DNA of 64,000 bases from an uncultured Pantoea sp. (GCA_913778495.1 CAJYVD010000013.1:62001-126000), one strand, 5' to 3'. Positions 44,504-51,848 are shown, counted from the first letter of the stretch. Notes: generated by a model not told the origin, from the sequence alone. Numbers and translations are program-made.

Positions 44504-45084
44504 GCTGCCTCTCTTTGCTTAATCAGTTCACGCAGCAAAGCCCTGTAACGCGCCCTGATGGCGTCCAGTTCTTCTCTGGTGTATCGGTGAGGTTCGTTAT
44601 TAGATTCGAGCGCCAGAATGCGCTGAAGGCCTATTTTGGTGATGAGGTTGATGCGGTAAGGACCAATTGCGCCCGAGTGATGGACGTTGCAGGCTGCACA
44701 CTGGCTGTGCACATTGTCCTCGTTAAACCGAAGTTGTGATGCTGCCGCTGTCGTCCGGTAATGGCCCGCGTGGTAACTAACCGCCGTTGTGCTGCCGCAG
44801 CTTATGCAGAGATCCCCGTCCCGCGCCCTGATGTAGTCGTTAAACGCCCGCTGGGTCATGTTGATCCAGTGGCTTAACGGCTTCACATCTGCTTTGCGTT
44901 TATTCCATGCCGCGCGCAGCTCTTTCTCCAGGCGCTTTTGCTTGCGCTCGGATAGTTGGTTAGCGAATTGGATTGCACACTTGGGAGAGCAGACGGTTTG
45001 CAGGGTATTGCGGGGAGTGAATTTATCAGGGCAGATTTTGCATTTCTTCGGCTTCGGCGGCTTCGGCTTGATGCCTTTAGCCAT
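44500..45084 (-). CDS. ninG: NinG/Rap recombination protein
   Basis: 194 aa from MAKGIKPKPPKPKKC. It has N-terminal Cys pairs (CKICPDKF, CSPKCA) and the C-terminal HNH-like region CISCGSTT, HAGHYRT, SQCAACNVHHSG typical of NinG. Lambda Rap/NinG is a structure-specific nuclease acting on branched DNA in RecBCD-dependent recombination. It lies between the 91-aa gene and Q, as in the nin region of lambda. Confidence 0.92.
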   Translation of the reverse strand: MAKGIKPKPPKPKKCKICPDKFTPRNTLQTVCSPKCAIQFANQLSERKQKRLEKELRAAWNKRKADVKPLSHWINMTQRAFNDYIRARDGDLCISCGSTTAVSYHAGHYRTTAAASQLRFNEDNVHSQCAACNVHHSGAIGPYRINLITKIGLQRILALESNNEPHRYTREELDAIRARYRALLRELIKQREAA

Positions 45085-45359
45085 CATCTTCTCCTGTCAT
45101 GTCGTAAGCCGGATCGGCAAGCAACCAGAAGTCGAGACACCTGGTGCAGGCATACACTTCCGATGATTTGAGGCCAGTTCCACAGCCAGCGCACAGCAAA
45201 GCAGACTGCCCGCCAGCGCCAGTAGGCTGATTTGATTGGTTGATGTTGCTCATGTTCTTCCCACTCCATGTCGCATTCGCAGGATTCGCAACTTATGCCG
45301 TAGTGATGTTTGTCCTCGCTTGTGAGGATGGTGTGACAGCGAATGCAACGCTCATGCAT
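45084..45359 (-). CDS. Hypothetical 91-aa Cys-rich nin-region protein
   Basis: 91 aa. The N-terminus has three Cys clusters (CIRC, CESCEC) suggesting a zinc-binding domain, followed by a Trp-rich segment (SAYWRWRAVCFAVRWLWNW) and a basic tail. It overlaps the methylase gene by 8 bp and ninG by 1 bp, which supports translation. Family not recognised. Confidence 0.55.
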   Translation of the reverse strand: MHERCIRCHTILTSEDKHHYGISCESCECDMEWEEHEQHQPIKSAYWRWRAVCFAVRWLWNWPQIIGSVCLHQVSRLLVACRSGLRHDRRR

Positions 45360-45894
45360 GCGTGATCAACTTGCGGCCATGCGACATCAGGCTTTCACGT
45401 TCAACGTAAGTTGTGACTGGCGCAACAGATGCCACCGGCCTCCAGATGAGGAGCATTGAGCCTTTGTTATTACCGTTCACTGGCTGCTTCGTGTCTGCTC
45501 TCACAAAGGACAGGCGCCCGCCCGTTATGATGCGGATCTCACTGACGCTCTCCATTGCATCGCGAAACCAGCCAACCGACATATCAGCCGGCACCAGCAT
45601 TACCGTGCCAATGCAGCTGTATTTATTCTGGTCGGCAGCCTTCTTAACCCAGGGGGAGATGTCACTGTAAGGTGGATTGCACCAGCAATATCCGTCTAGG
45701 CCGGGGATCGCCCATGATTGCGTAAGCCCGTTATCACTCTCGGTGAAAAAATGCGGCAGCAGGTGATTGGTCTCACTGGCGGCCACGTCGAGGCAGAAAC
45801 CGAATTCTGCATGAAGCGCGGCGAATATTTCCGGTGGGGTTTGCCAGAGATTTCGAATGTCGATCGGAGTATTGCTTCCTGTGTAGTCGCTCAT
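45352..45894 (-). CDS. Phage N6-adenine DNA methyltransferase (Dam type)
   Basis: 180 aa from MSDYTGSNTPIDIRNLWQTP; the longer open frame upstream has no ribosome site. NPPY (73-76) is the catalytic motif of N6-adenine methylases, with LDVAAS near residue 35 as part of the cofactor site. It belongs to the phage Dam family (GATC methylation expected, not proven) that protects phage DNA from restriction or alters regulation. Confidence 0.9.
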   Translation of the reverse strand: MSDYTGSNTPIDIRNLWQTPPEIFAALHAEFGFCLDVAASETNHLLPHFFTESDNGLTQSWAIPGLDGYCWCNPPYSDISPWVKKAADQNKYSCIGTVMLVPADMSVGWFRDAMESVSEIRIITGGRLSFVRADTKQPVNGNNKGSMLLIWRPVASVAPVTTYVERESLMSHGRKLITHA

Positions 45895-45901
45895 GATGTC
45901 C

Positions 45902-46351
45902 TCAAAAATATGAGTAAAGCTGGTTGATGATGTTCTGGTCTTTTGTCCCGCCAAATACATGCTTCAGGGCAGCGTTGATGAGCGACGAATAGCAGCGCTC
46001 GAACTCTTCCTGCTCCATGTTTGCGTAGGACAAGCTCTTTGCCTCTGCCCTTACCTCGCCGTGAATATTCGTCACCATGTCGTAATGGCCCGCCAGAATG
46101 GTCAGATCTTTACGGAACCGGTTGAACTGCGTCGTTTCATCGGCATGCTCAAGCCCTGCCCGCTCAGCAGCCCAGTGCTGGAAGCAGAAGTTAAAGAATG
46201 CGAAAGCTTTACGATGAAAGGCGGGGTTGCGGGTCAGTTTGATTTCGGCAGTGTACTGCTCGCCGTTCTTGAATCGGGTAAGGCGGGGAATGTCCGACTC
46301 AAGCGCTGGGGTGAAAATCCCCCCGGCCGATTTGATCAGCTCGATTTGCAT
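45902..46351 (-). CDS. DUF1367 family phage protein
   Basis: 149 aa from MQIELIKSAGGIFTPALE; an alternative Met lies four codons earlier. The phrase KLTRNPAFHRKAFAFFNFCFQHW is characteristic of the DUF1367 group found in nin-like regions of many lambdoid prophages. A role like NinB in recombination has been assumed only from position. The start overlaps the preceding 66-aa gene by about 50 bp. Confidence 0.8.
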   Translation of the reverse strand: MQIELIKSAGGIFTPALESDIPRLTRFKNGEQYTAEIKLTRNPAFHRKAFAFFNFCFQHWAAERAGLEHADETTQFNRFRKDLTILAGHYDMVTNIHGEVRAEAKSLSYANMEQEEFERCYSSLINAALKHVFGGTKDQNIINQLYSYF

Positions 46352-46499
46352 GGCTGGCCTCAATCAATCTCTGCACCAATGCCAAAGCCTCATCTGCGAT
46401 GCGCTTCTGCTCTGGTGTTGGCTGGGTGTCGTGGATGCTGTCGATTAGTTCGTAGAGAGTGCGGAGTGGATCGGGTCGGATTGGGATTACGTTGCTCAC
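46299..46499 (-). CDS. Hypothetical 66-aa protein
   Basis: 66 aa, starting MSNVIPIRPDPLRTLYELID; helical and acidic. The start overlaps the preceding gene by 4 bp (ATGA) and the 3' end overlaps the DUF1367 gene. It is a nin-region small protein without assigned function. Confidence 0.65.
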   Translation of the reverse strand: MSNVIPIRPDPLRTLYELIDSIHDTQPTPEQKRIADEALALVQRLIEASHANRADQIGRGDFHPSA

Positions 46500-46687
46500 A
46501 GGCCAGCCCCGGCGTCGATGATTGTGTCGTGTGCTTCACGCGCCAGCATGTCGATCGCATGAAGACGCGCCCGATATTGATCTGGCGTCAGGTCGCGGTT
46601 TTTAGCCAGGTCGATGATTGCCAGCATCATGTTGCGCGCCTGCCGCAGGCTGGGTTGCTCAATTACGAGTTGAACTACCTGTGTCAT
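46496..46687 (-). CDS. Hypothetical 63-aa protein
   Basis: 63 aa, starting MTQVVQLVIEQPSLRQARN; helical. It overlaps P upstream and the 66-aa gene downstream by 4 bp each, which supports its translation in the O-P-nin series. Function not recognised. Confidence 0.65.
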   Translation of the reverse strand: MTQVVQLVIEQPSLRQARNMMLAIIDLAKNRDLTPDQYRARLHAIDMLAREAHDTIIDAGAGL

Positions 46688-47385
46688 GATCCGCTCCGTT
46701 TCGCCTTGAGTGTGGCGCGCAGCATCGCAACGCCTTCAAGCGCTTTTTCGCTGGTGGAAGGGATTGATAGCCTGAGCAGCTGCTTGCGCGGCTCCGGAAT
46801 ATGCTCGCCCGCCTCGATGCGCTGGGCCATCTTGCGCAGCTCAGTGCGACATTTAACGCGCAGTTCAGACTCACTGAGGTTATTAGCGCGCATCATGCTG
46901 TACAGGCCGGTGACCATCCAGTATTCGGGATTACTCCCCCAAGGGTAATCCTCTGCAGAAACGTAACCGCCACGTCTGGCGCAGTAGGTCATCACCAGAG
47001 AATAGAGCTCGTCCTCACCCGGTAAGCCTGCGGCGGAAAATCCAGCCTCTTTGCACCAGCTGATGAACTGACCAGGCGAGGGAAGGAACGGCGAGCCGCT
47101 GGCGCGAGCCAGCTTCATGCCTGCTGACAGCTGCTGTCTGTTGTGAATGCCGTTCTCGGCAAAAGCGGCAATCCACTGTCGTTTCGCTGCTGCTTCGTCG
47201 TTCGGATTACGCCATGCCGTGCTGACCGACGCCGGAAACACCTGCTTCAGGTTCGCAAACAGAGCATCGACAAGGCGCTCAACGTCTTCGTGTACTCCAC
47301 GCTCAACCGGGCGCGGTCCGTCTCCAGCCATGCGCGCCAGAGCGCCAGCATCGCGGTTCTGAATTGCTGATACGAGATTTCTCAT
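46684..47385 (-). CDS. Replication protein P (helicase loader)
   Basis: 233 aa, the same length as lambda P. It resembles the lambda P family by WRNPNDEAAAKRQWIAAF, and FLPSPGQFISWCKEA followed by a Leu/Ser-rich C-terminus. It recruits host DnaB to the O-bound origin. It overlaps O by 4 bp. Confidence 0.9.
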   Translation of the reverse strand: MRNLVSAIQNRDAGALARMAGDGPRPVERGVHEDVERLVDALFANLKQVFPASVSTAWRNPNDEAAAKRQWIAAFAENGIHNRQQLSAGMKLARASGSPFLPSPGQFISWCKEAGFSAAGLPGEDELYSLVMTYCARRGGYVSAEDYPWGSNPEYWMVTGLYSMMRANNLSESELRVKCRTELRKMAQRIEAGEHIPEPRKQLLRLSIPSTSEKALEGVAMLRATLKAKRSGS

Positions 47386-48242
47386 AGGAATTCATTCTCC
47401 CAGGCTTCGATGCTGTTCCAGTGCTGCGTCGGCTGTTGCTGAACTGGTAGCTGCTTGCGGATAGGAAACTTCGGTTTGAACAGGCCTTGGTAGCCGTTCG
47501 CTATGCTGGCGTTGATGACGTCGACCGGATCGTGCCCATTATCAAGGCAGTCTTTCAGCACTGCGAAAGCTTTGGTCACTGTGATCTCAGTTTTGATGGG
47601 CTTCTTAGAGTCCTGACGGTATTTAATCCACTCATGCCATACCGTCTGGTTAAGCCACTCAGGGACAGCTATCGAGTAAGGGTCAAACCCTTTCGATTCC
47701 CCCTTGGGGGATTTAGGGGGTTTTAATTGTTTATTTGTATTTGGAAGAATGTCTTTGGTGTTCCCTGTTTTCGGGGATGGTGATCCCTGCTTCTGGGGAT
47801 GACTATCCCTGTTTTCGGGGATGGTTTTGGCATCCCTTTTTTTAGGGGTAGTTGCCGCCGTCACTGGCTTCTTATAGGCCCATTTTTCCAAGTCTGTATT
47901 GATGCCGATATAGCGTGTCTGCCCTATGCGTCTCATGGTCAGAATATGACGCTCTGCAAGGTTGTTCACTGCTTCCGATGAGTGCTTAACACTCAGATCT
48001 GTTGTGTCAGCAATGAGGCTGTTAGTTATCCTGTCCTCTTTTTTCGACCATCCATATGTCAGGCGGATAATTGAATTCAGGACGCGAAATTCACGCCCCG
48101 ACAATTCAACTTTGCAAAGTGCATCCTGAATCTGATTAGCCAGTCGCAGAAAGCCGTTATCAAGGTCGGCCACATGACCTCCTGGCTTGTCTGGTAGGAG
48201 TTTACGGTTGGCGAAATCTACTTTCTGAACATTACTGCCCAT
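47382..48242 (-). CDS. Replication initiator protein O
   Basis: 286 aa (lambda O 299). The N-terminal winged-helix DNA-binding domain (FLRLANQIQDALCKVELSGREFRVLNSIIRLTYGWSKKEDRI) binds iterons. A Pro/Lys-rich linker follows (about residues 125-185), whose DNA contains the iterons, then a C-terminal P-binding domain. It begins phage replication. It overlaps the upstream T5orf172 gene by 11 bp and P by 4 bp. Confidence 0.93.
   Translation of the reverse strand: MGSNVQKVDFANRKLLPDKPGGHVADLDNGFLRLANQIQDALCKVELSGREFRVLNSIIRLTYGWSKKEDRITNSLIADTTDLSVKHSSEAVNNLAERHILTMRRIGQTRYIGINTDLEKWAYKKPVTAATTPKKRDAKTIPENRDSHPQKQGSPSPKTGNTKDILPNTNKQLKPPKSPKGESKGFDPYSIAVPEWLNQTVWHEWIKYRQDSKKPIKTEITVTKAFAVLKDCLDNGHDPVDVINASIANGYQGLFKPKFPIRKQLPVQQQPTQHWNSIEAWENEFL
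47711..47849. other. Replication origin: four iterons plus AT-rich stretch inside O
   Basis: Four imperfect dyads of form ATCCCT-N6-GGGGAT lie at 47761-47778, 47783-47800, 47805-47822 and 47832-47849 (spacing 22, 22 and 27 bp). They resemble lambda iterons (ATCCCTCAAAACGAGGGAT). The AT-rich stretch at 47711-47755 lies on the P side, where unwinding starts in lambda. Confidence 0.88.
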
Positions 48243-48867
48243 GGCGTGATTCCTCCCATTGAGTTTCCAGGTTCTTTATCAGTGACACCTTTCCTTCGCC
48301 GTCAATGACGAAGACGGCCTGCTTGTGAGAAATGACGCTTTTCATGTAACTAATTCCAAGCCGGATAAGTAAATTGGTAGCCGACTTCTGCTCTCCAACA
48401 ATTCCGCCCAGACCGGCGTCCAGTAACTCTGCCTCAAGGTCCAGTGGGTCCTCCTTGTGAAAGGAGAGGAGAGAATCATACAAAGCAAGCTCAGCAACAT
48501 CTGCGTCGCGCTCCGGGCCAACAAGCGCCCTAAGTTCGTTAAGCAGGCTGTAAAGCGCATCCTCATCAAGCCGAAAAAATTCTCGCTTATCGCTGATGCG
48601 GAACCTAGAAAAGGCTTCGTGGATCATCTTCTCATCAGCCCTAGGGCTTCTAGAGTGATGGGCCGCAAGCACAGTGAATGGCGTTGGTACGCCCGTGGTT
48701 GAGGATATTTCTTTAGCCCTTAGGTCTGGGCAGTGGGTTGTCATGCCTATTTTGTAGACATCAGGCATGAATTCGTTTTTGAGTACGTAAACGAAGCCTT
48801 GCTGTTTGAATGAATCCGGCACTTTCATTGCTGTAAGCACCTGGTATTCGTCACCGGGTTCGTGCAT
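48232..48867 (-). CDS. T5orf172-domain (GIY-YIG-like) protein
   Basis: 211 aa. The N-terminal domain has GFVYVLKNE and YKIGMTTHCPDLRAKEISSTTGVPTPFTV, the pattern of T5orf172/MUG113 proteins, which are relatives of GIY-YIG nucleases. The remaining half is helical and not recognised. Nuclease activity is inferred, not shown. The gene sits between cII and O, a place where lambda has no gene, and overlaps O by 11 bp. It would be expressed from pR. Confidence 0.78.
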   Translation of the reverse strand: MHEPGDEYQVLTAMKVPDSFKQQGFVYVLKNEFMPDVYKIGMTTHCPDLRAKEISSTTGVPTPFTVLAAHHSRSPRADEKMIHEAFSRFRISDKREFFRLDEDALYSLLNELRALVGPERDADVAELALYDSLLSFHKEDPLDLEAELLDAGLGGIVGEQKSATNLLIRLGISYMKSVISHKQAVFVIDGEGKVSLIKNLETQWEESRHGQ

Positions 48868-48901
48868 AATTACTCCTGTGAATTGATCCAGTCATTTCGC
48901 A

Positions 48902-49171
48902 TCAGGCCTCTAGCGTTCCAGCGCTCGGGGCCTTTTCTTTTCCCATCGCAGCAGCAACCGCTTGCCGGGCTACTTCTGCAATCAGGCTTGTTTCCCATAC
49001 CTTTTCCAACAGCACGAAAACCGTCGCCATATCGCGCAGGTTTAACCGGCTTACCTTTGATTCATGCCATCCGGCCTCATCAGCCAGAACGCGCTGGCCT
49101 TTGTGGGTCAGGCGGCTGCGTAATTCTGTTTCTACTTCGTTGATCAACTTGCTGTTTCTTGCGTGTTCCAT
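48902..49171 (-). CDS. CII transcriptional activator
   Basis: 89 aa from MEHARNSKLINEVETELRSRL; an alternative Met lies five codons upstream. The helix-turn-helix (QRVLADEAGWHESKVSRL) and following helix (MATVFVLLEKVW) align with lambda CII, as does the C-terminal basic tail. CII activates pRE, pI and paQ and directs lysogeny. A CII-type site lies inside its own start region (49149-49162), as in lambda. CII sits downstream of cro and nutR. Confidence 0.88.
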   Translation of the reverse strand: MEHARNSKLINEVETELRSRLTHKGQRVLADEAGWHESKVSRLNLRDMATVFVLLEKVWETSLIAEVARQAVAAAMGKEKAPSAGTLEA

Positions 49172-49185
49172 TTCGTATATTTCCA
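49149..49185 (+). promoter_or_regulatory. CII-activated promoter pRE
   Basis: TTGC-TGTTTC-TTGC (49149-49162) on the plus strand inside the 5' end of cII, then GTATAT at -10 distance (12 bp later). Layout and the surrounding bases (TATTTCC) match lambda pRE. It would transcribe antisense across cro and into cI. Confidence 0.85.
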
Positions 49186-49253
49186 TGTAGTTAGGTTGAG
49201 ACGTGACAAAGCCTAAGCAGATGCCACGTTTGATGTGTTTGTTTAATTGGATT

Positions 49254-49298
49254 TCGCTTTTCAGCGACGTAGGACAGGACGTCCGTTGTTAGAGAGCG
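49254..49298 (-). promoter_or_regulatory. nutR antitermination site
   Basis: On the minus strand boxA-like CGCTCTCTAACA (49298-49287) is followed by boxB TCGCTGAAAAGCGA (49267-49254), a 5-bp stem with a GAAA loop. The linker ends CCTACG as in nutL. It lies directly after cro, as in lambda. Confidence 0.82.
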
Positions 49299-49305
49299 AT
49301 GTTGC

Positions 49306-49533
49306 TTAAGCTGCTGCCAGTTCAGGCCAAATCTTGAACCAGTCGTTTGGTCGTAAATCTTTTCGCGTTACAACGCGGTTTGTTGCGATCTCGATATCAA
49401 CGCAACGAGCCGGAGAGATTGCTGTTTTACCTGAAGCCATTTGCGACAGGTAAGAGCTGGAGACCTCTAGAACCTCAGCCAGCTCCTTAGCTTTCCCTCG
49501 CTCAAGGGTGTCGATGTATTTTCTTAGTTCCAT
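49306..49533 (-). CDS. Cro repressor
   Basis: 75 aa with helix-turn-helix AKELAEVLEVSSSYLSQMASGKTAIS, first gene of the pR operon and divergent from cI. The C-terminal part (TNRVVTRKDLRPNDWFKIWPEL) is typical of the YdaS/Cro type found in many lambdoid phages. It shuts down cI transcription and early promoters in lytic growth. Confidence 0.9.
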   Translation of the reverse strand: MELRKYIDTLERGKAKELAEVLEVSSSYLSQMASGKTAISPARCVDIEIATNRVVTRKDLRPNDWFKIWPELAAA

Positions 49534-49558
49534 AAATCACCTCGTATAGACACAGGTG

Positions 49559-49587
49559 AGTTTATTAAATACTAAACGCATCGTCAA
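49559..49587 (-). promoter_or_regulatory. Early rightward promoter pR with operators
   Basis: Minus strand TTGACG (49587-49582), 17-bp spacer, TAAACT (49564-49559). Operator-like GTTTAGTATT lies in the spacer and GTTTATTAAAT overlaps the -10. It is nearly identical in layout to pL. In the plus direction the cI promoter must lie at 49588-49626; no clear ribosome site precedes cI, so its mRNA may be leaderless, as lambda pRM mRNA is. Confidence 0.8.
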
Positions 49588-49626
49588 GTATTTGCTTATT
49601 TAGCTATTACTAATCAATATGCTGAA

Positions 49627-50259
49627 ATGAACATTAAAGAGATCAGGCGACAGCGCCTGCAGGATTGGTTTGCTGATAAACAGCTGCCTCCTAAGGATAA
49701 AAGCTACATATCCCAGATAATTACCGGGAAGAGCTCCCTTGGGGAGAAAGGCGCTAAACGACTGGAAGAAACCTATGGGATGCCTACAGGCTACTTGGTA
49801 AATCCTGCGGACAAGTCCTTGGATGCCAATGTCACCAATCCGGTTCCCTACTCTCGCGGCGTCAGATATCCCGTTCTTAGCAAAGTTCAGGCCGGTGCAT
49901 GGGCGGAAGCGTGCGAACCTTACACCCTGAAAGAGATCGACCTGTGGCTTGAGTCTGACGCGCATACGCAAGGTGATGCTTTCTGGCTTGAGGTTGAAGG
50001 CGATTCTATGACGGCACCAATGGGGTTGAGCATTCCAGAAGGAACTTTCGTCCTGTTCGATACCGGGCGTGAAGCAGTTAACGGAAACCTGGTGATCGCA
50101 AAGTTGGTTGATGACAACGAAGCTACGTTCAAGAAGCTAGTTATCGATGGCAGTCAGAAGTATTTGAAGGGATTGAATCCTCAGTGGCCTATGACACCAA
50201 TCAATGGCAATTGCAAAATTATTGGCGTGGCGATTGAGACGAAGATGCGGCTGGTGTAA
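49627..50259 (+). CDS. CI-type prophage repressor (LexA-like, RecA-cleavable)
   Basis: 210 aa. The N-terminal helix-turn-helix (about residues 10-50) binds the operators. The C-terminal S24 domain has the Ala89-Gly90 cleavage site (VQAGAW), nucleophile Ser127 (GDSM) and Lys169/170 (ATFKK). RecA-stimulated self-cleavage should induce the prophage. Divergent from cro; two further plus-strand genes follow and may share its transcript. Confidence 0.94.
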   Translation: MNIKEIRRQRLQDWFADKQLPPKDKSYISQIITGKSSLGEKGAKRLEETYGMPTGYLVNPADKSLDANVTNPVPYSRGVRYPVLSKVQAGAWAEACEPYTLKEIDLWLESDAHTQGDAFWLEVEGDSMTAPMGLSIPEGTFVLFDTGREAVNGNLVIAKLVDDNEATFKKLVIDGSQKYLKGLNPQWPMTPINGNCKIIGVAIETKMRLV

Positions 50260-50312
50260 GGCTCAGTGGCCGGAAGATACGTTTAAGTGAGACATTCTTA
50301 AGGTTAAATTTC

Positions 50313-50618
50313 ATGGAAAAGAAGTATTCTGGTTTGTCCGCCATCGCAAAAAAAGTAACAGTTGATGATTTAGGAAATTATCTTTTAGGTGTTAAAAACC
50401 TAAAAAATGGCATTTTCTGTTATATCTGCGGGTCTAATGAATGGGATTTGCATAGGAATCCAGAAGACAGAGAAAAGCCGGTCATAGTCACGCTACCTCT
50501 CCCTGATAAAGAAGGTTTGGGGGTTTGGGTTTTCTACATGATGTGCAAAAACTGTGGTGGTATGCATTTTATCAATGCAAACAAAATTGCATCCTGGCTG
50601 GAAAGCAAGAGTAAATGA
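50313..50618 (+). CDS. Hypothetical Cys-rich protein downstream of cI
   Basis: 101 aa, starting MEKKYSGLSAIAKKVTVDDLG. Two Cys pairs (CYICG about residue 36; CKNCG about residue 80) indicate a zinc ribbon-like fold. It is soluble. It follows cI by 53 bp and overlaps the next gene by 4 bp, so it is likely made in the lysogen. It occupies the place of rexA in lambda but is not related to it. Function unknown. Confidence 0.65.
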   Translation: MEKKYSGLSAIAKKVTVDDLGNYLLGVKNLKNGIFCYICGSNEWDLHRNPEDREKPVIVTLPLPDKEGLGVWVFYMMCKNCGGMHFINANKIASWLESKSK

Positions 50619-51040
50619 TAACTCCATGTTTTGATGACAATGTTTTCAACATCGAGACGCAGCCGAAAGTTCGGACCAGAAGCTCTATTGCTGGTATAAT
50701 TGAAAACCATGACGGCAGCACAATGTTCGTTGCTGAAACAGTAACTATTGATTTGGAGGAGGAAGCTATGAATTTAGAACCAAACAGCCCTCTGACATTC
50801 AAAGGCGCACTTAAGATAGCAGGTGGAGCATTGCTCATAATTGGGTCTGTGATGTGGGCGGCATACACTCAGATTCAAGGACAAATAACCGATCTTCGAG
50901 GTGAAATATCTACTCTACGTACATCTAACCATGATGACTTTAACCGCGTAGCAGACAAACTTGATGATATAGGTAAAACGCTGACAACTATCCAAGTCGA
51001 CCAGGCCACCCAAAAGGCCAAATCTGATAAATCAAACTAA
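50615..51040 (+). CDS. Hypothetical single-span membrane protein in the cI transcript
   Basis: 141 aa. The N-terminal 60 residues are polar (IAGIIENHDGSTMFVAETVTI), one transmembrane helix lies near residues 64-86, then a coiled coil follows (QIQGQITDLRGEISTL). An internal start at 50768 (GGAGGA upstream) could give a shorter form beginning MNLEPNSPLTFKG. Coupled to the preceding Cys-rich gene; a strong terminator follows. Confidence 0.65.
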   Translation: MITPCFDDNVFNIETQPKVRTRSSIAGIIENHDGSTMFVAETVTIDLEEEAMNLEPNSPLTFKGALKIAGGALLIIGSVMWAAYTQIQGQITDLRGEISTLRTSNHDDFNRVADKLDDIGKTLTTIQVDQATQKAKSDKSN

Positions 51041-51064
51041 CCCGGCCACCGCGCCGGGTTTTTC
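51041..51064 (+). terminator. Terminator of the cI transcript
   Basis: CCCGGC-N6-GCCGGG followed by five T, just after the stop at 51040. A second weaker hairpin (CCCGC/GCGGG) follows at about 51079-51096. Confidence 0.85.
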
Positions 51065-51180
51065 ATGCTTCCCTACCCTAGCCCGCCACCAAGCGGGCTT
51101 TCTTGTTCGTTTATCTTCTGCCCCCTTTTTTACTTTCATATGCGATCAGAACCCTTTAGGATTTATCTCATCAATTACAT

Positions 51181-51193
51181 ATGGGGATAGGGA
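51181..51193 (+). promoter_or_regulatory. Shared 13-bp leader element, copy 3
   Basis: ATGGGGATAGGGA one base before the ATG at 51195, identical to the elements at 26997-27009 and 27427-27439. CTTTAGGATTTAT, also found upstream of copy 1, lies about 20 bp further upstream. Confidence 0.85.
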
Positions 51194-51194
51194 T

Positions 51195-51599
51195 ATGAAG
51201 AAAATTATGGCGTCGGCAATTCTAGCTGCCTCTACATTAGCTCTAACCGGATGCGCGCCAAAACCTCCATCGCAAGTCGAAATTTCTACAGCTAACTATG
51301 GAAGTCTTCCTGGTGATTACCAGCAGCAGATAAAAAATTACATGAACTCTATCCTCAAAGATCCTGAATCTGCTCGCTATACATTTGAGAGGCCATTTAA
51401 GGCATATTCACAAGATGGCTCCCTATCATCAACAAATGGCGGGGTAAGGTATGGATACGTAGCCGGCGTGCAGGTTAACGCTAAAAACAGTTATGGCGGC
51501 TATACAGGCAACCAGCTGTATGTATTCATGTTCTCAAATGGTGTGATGTATGACACCTCGGCCAACTTTGCATTTGGGCGTGTCCATAGAGTCCCGTAA
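51195..51599 (+). CDS. Moron-encoded lipoprotein
   Basis: 134 aa. Signal MKKIMASAILAASTLALTGC with lipobox LTGC; Ala at +2 predicts outer-membrane sorting. The mature domain includes YMNSILKDPESARYTFERPF and a Gly/Tyr-rich end (NSYGGYTGNQLYVFMF), seen in other small bacterial lipoproteins of unknown role. It has its own leader and terminator and lies between the cI transcript and pL, so it is probably expressed from the prophage and changes the host surface. Confidence 0.82.
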   Translation: MKKIMASAILAASTLALTGCAPKPPSQVEISTANYGSLPGDYQQQIKNYMNSILKDPESARYTFERPFKAYSQDGSLSSTNGGVRYGYVAGVQVNAKNSYGGYTGNQLYVFMFSNGVMYDTSANFAFGRVHRVP

Positions 51600-51612
51600 A
51601 GTGTAAGAAATT

Positions 51613-51639
51613 AAAAGCCCGCCATTGAGCGGGCTTTTT
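51613..51639. terminator. Bidirectional terminator between convergent genes
   Basis: GCCCGC-CATTGA-GCGGGC with five T in the plus direction and four T in the minus direction, between the lipoprotein gene and the convergent 67-aa gene. Confidence 0.85.
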
Positions 51640-51644
51640 CGTGC

Positions 51645-51848
51645 TTAAACTTTGCCGTTCTTGATTACCGAAATGGCATCGCTGTAGAGAGCAGTCATAA
51701 ATTCATCGTTTGTTGCCAGCCTGTATGCCTCAAGCCTGCGTAGCAACTCTTCTTTTGTGATATCAGTCCTGGTGTCAGTCAGGTCGAGTACTGCTTTCAA
51801 AATGGCATTAGCTATCAGCTCCACTCTGTCATTGTCGTCATTTCCCAT
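51645..51848 (-). CDS. Hypothetical 67-aa protein
   Basis: 67 aa from MGNDDNDRVELIANAIL (GGGGGA ribosome site before it); an upstream Met nine codons earlier is less likely. Acidic and helical (KEELLRRLEAYRLAT). No family recognised. It is the only minus-strand gene between cI and pL and would need its own promoter within 51849-51960. Confidence 0.6.
   Translation of the reverse strand: MGNDDNDRVELIANAILKAVLDLTDTRTDITKEELLRRLEAYRLATNDEFMTALYSDAISVIKNGKV

Noticed and set aside
47761-47849. Possible CRISPR or terminator cluster
   Set aside because: Spacing, dyad symmetry and position inside O identify origin iterons.
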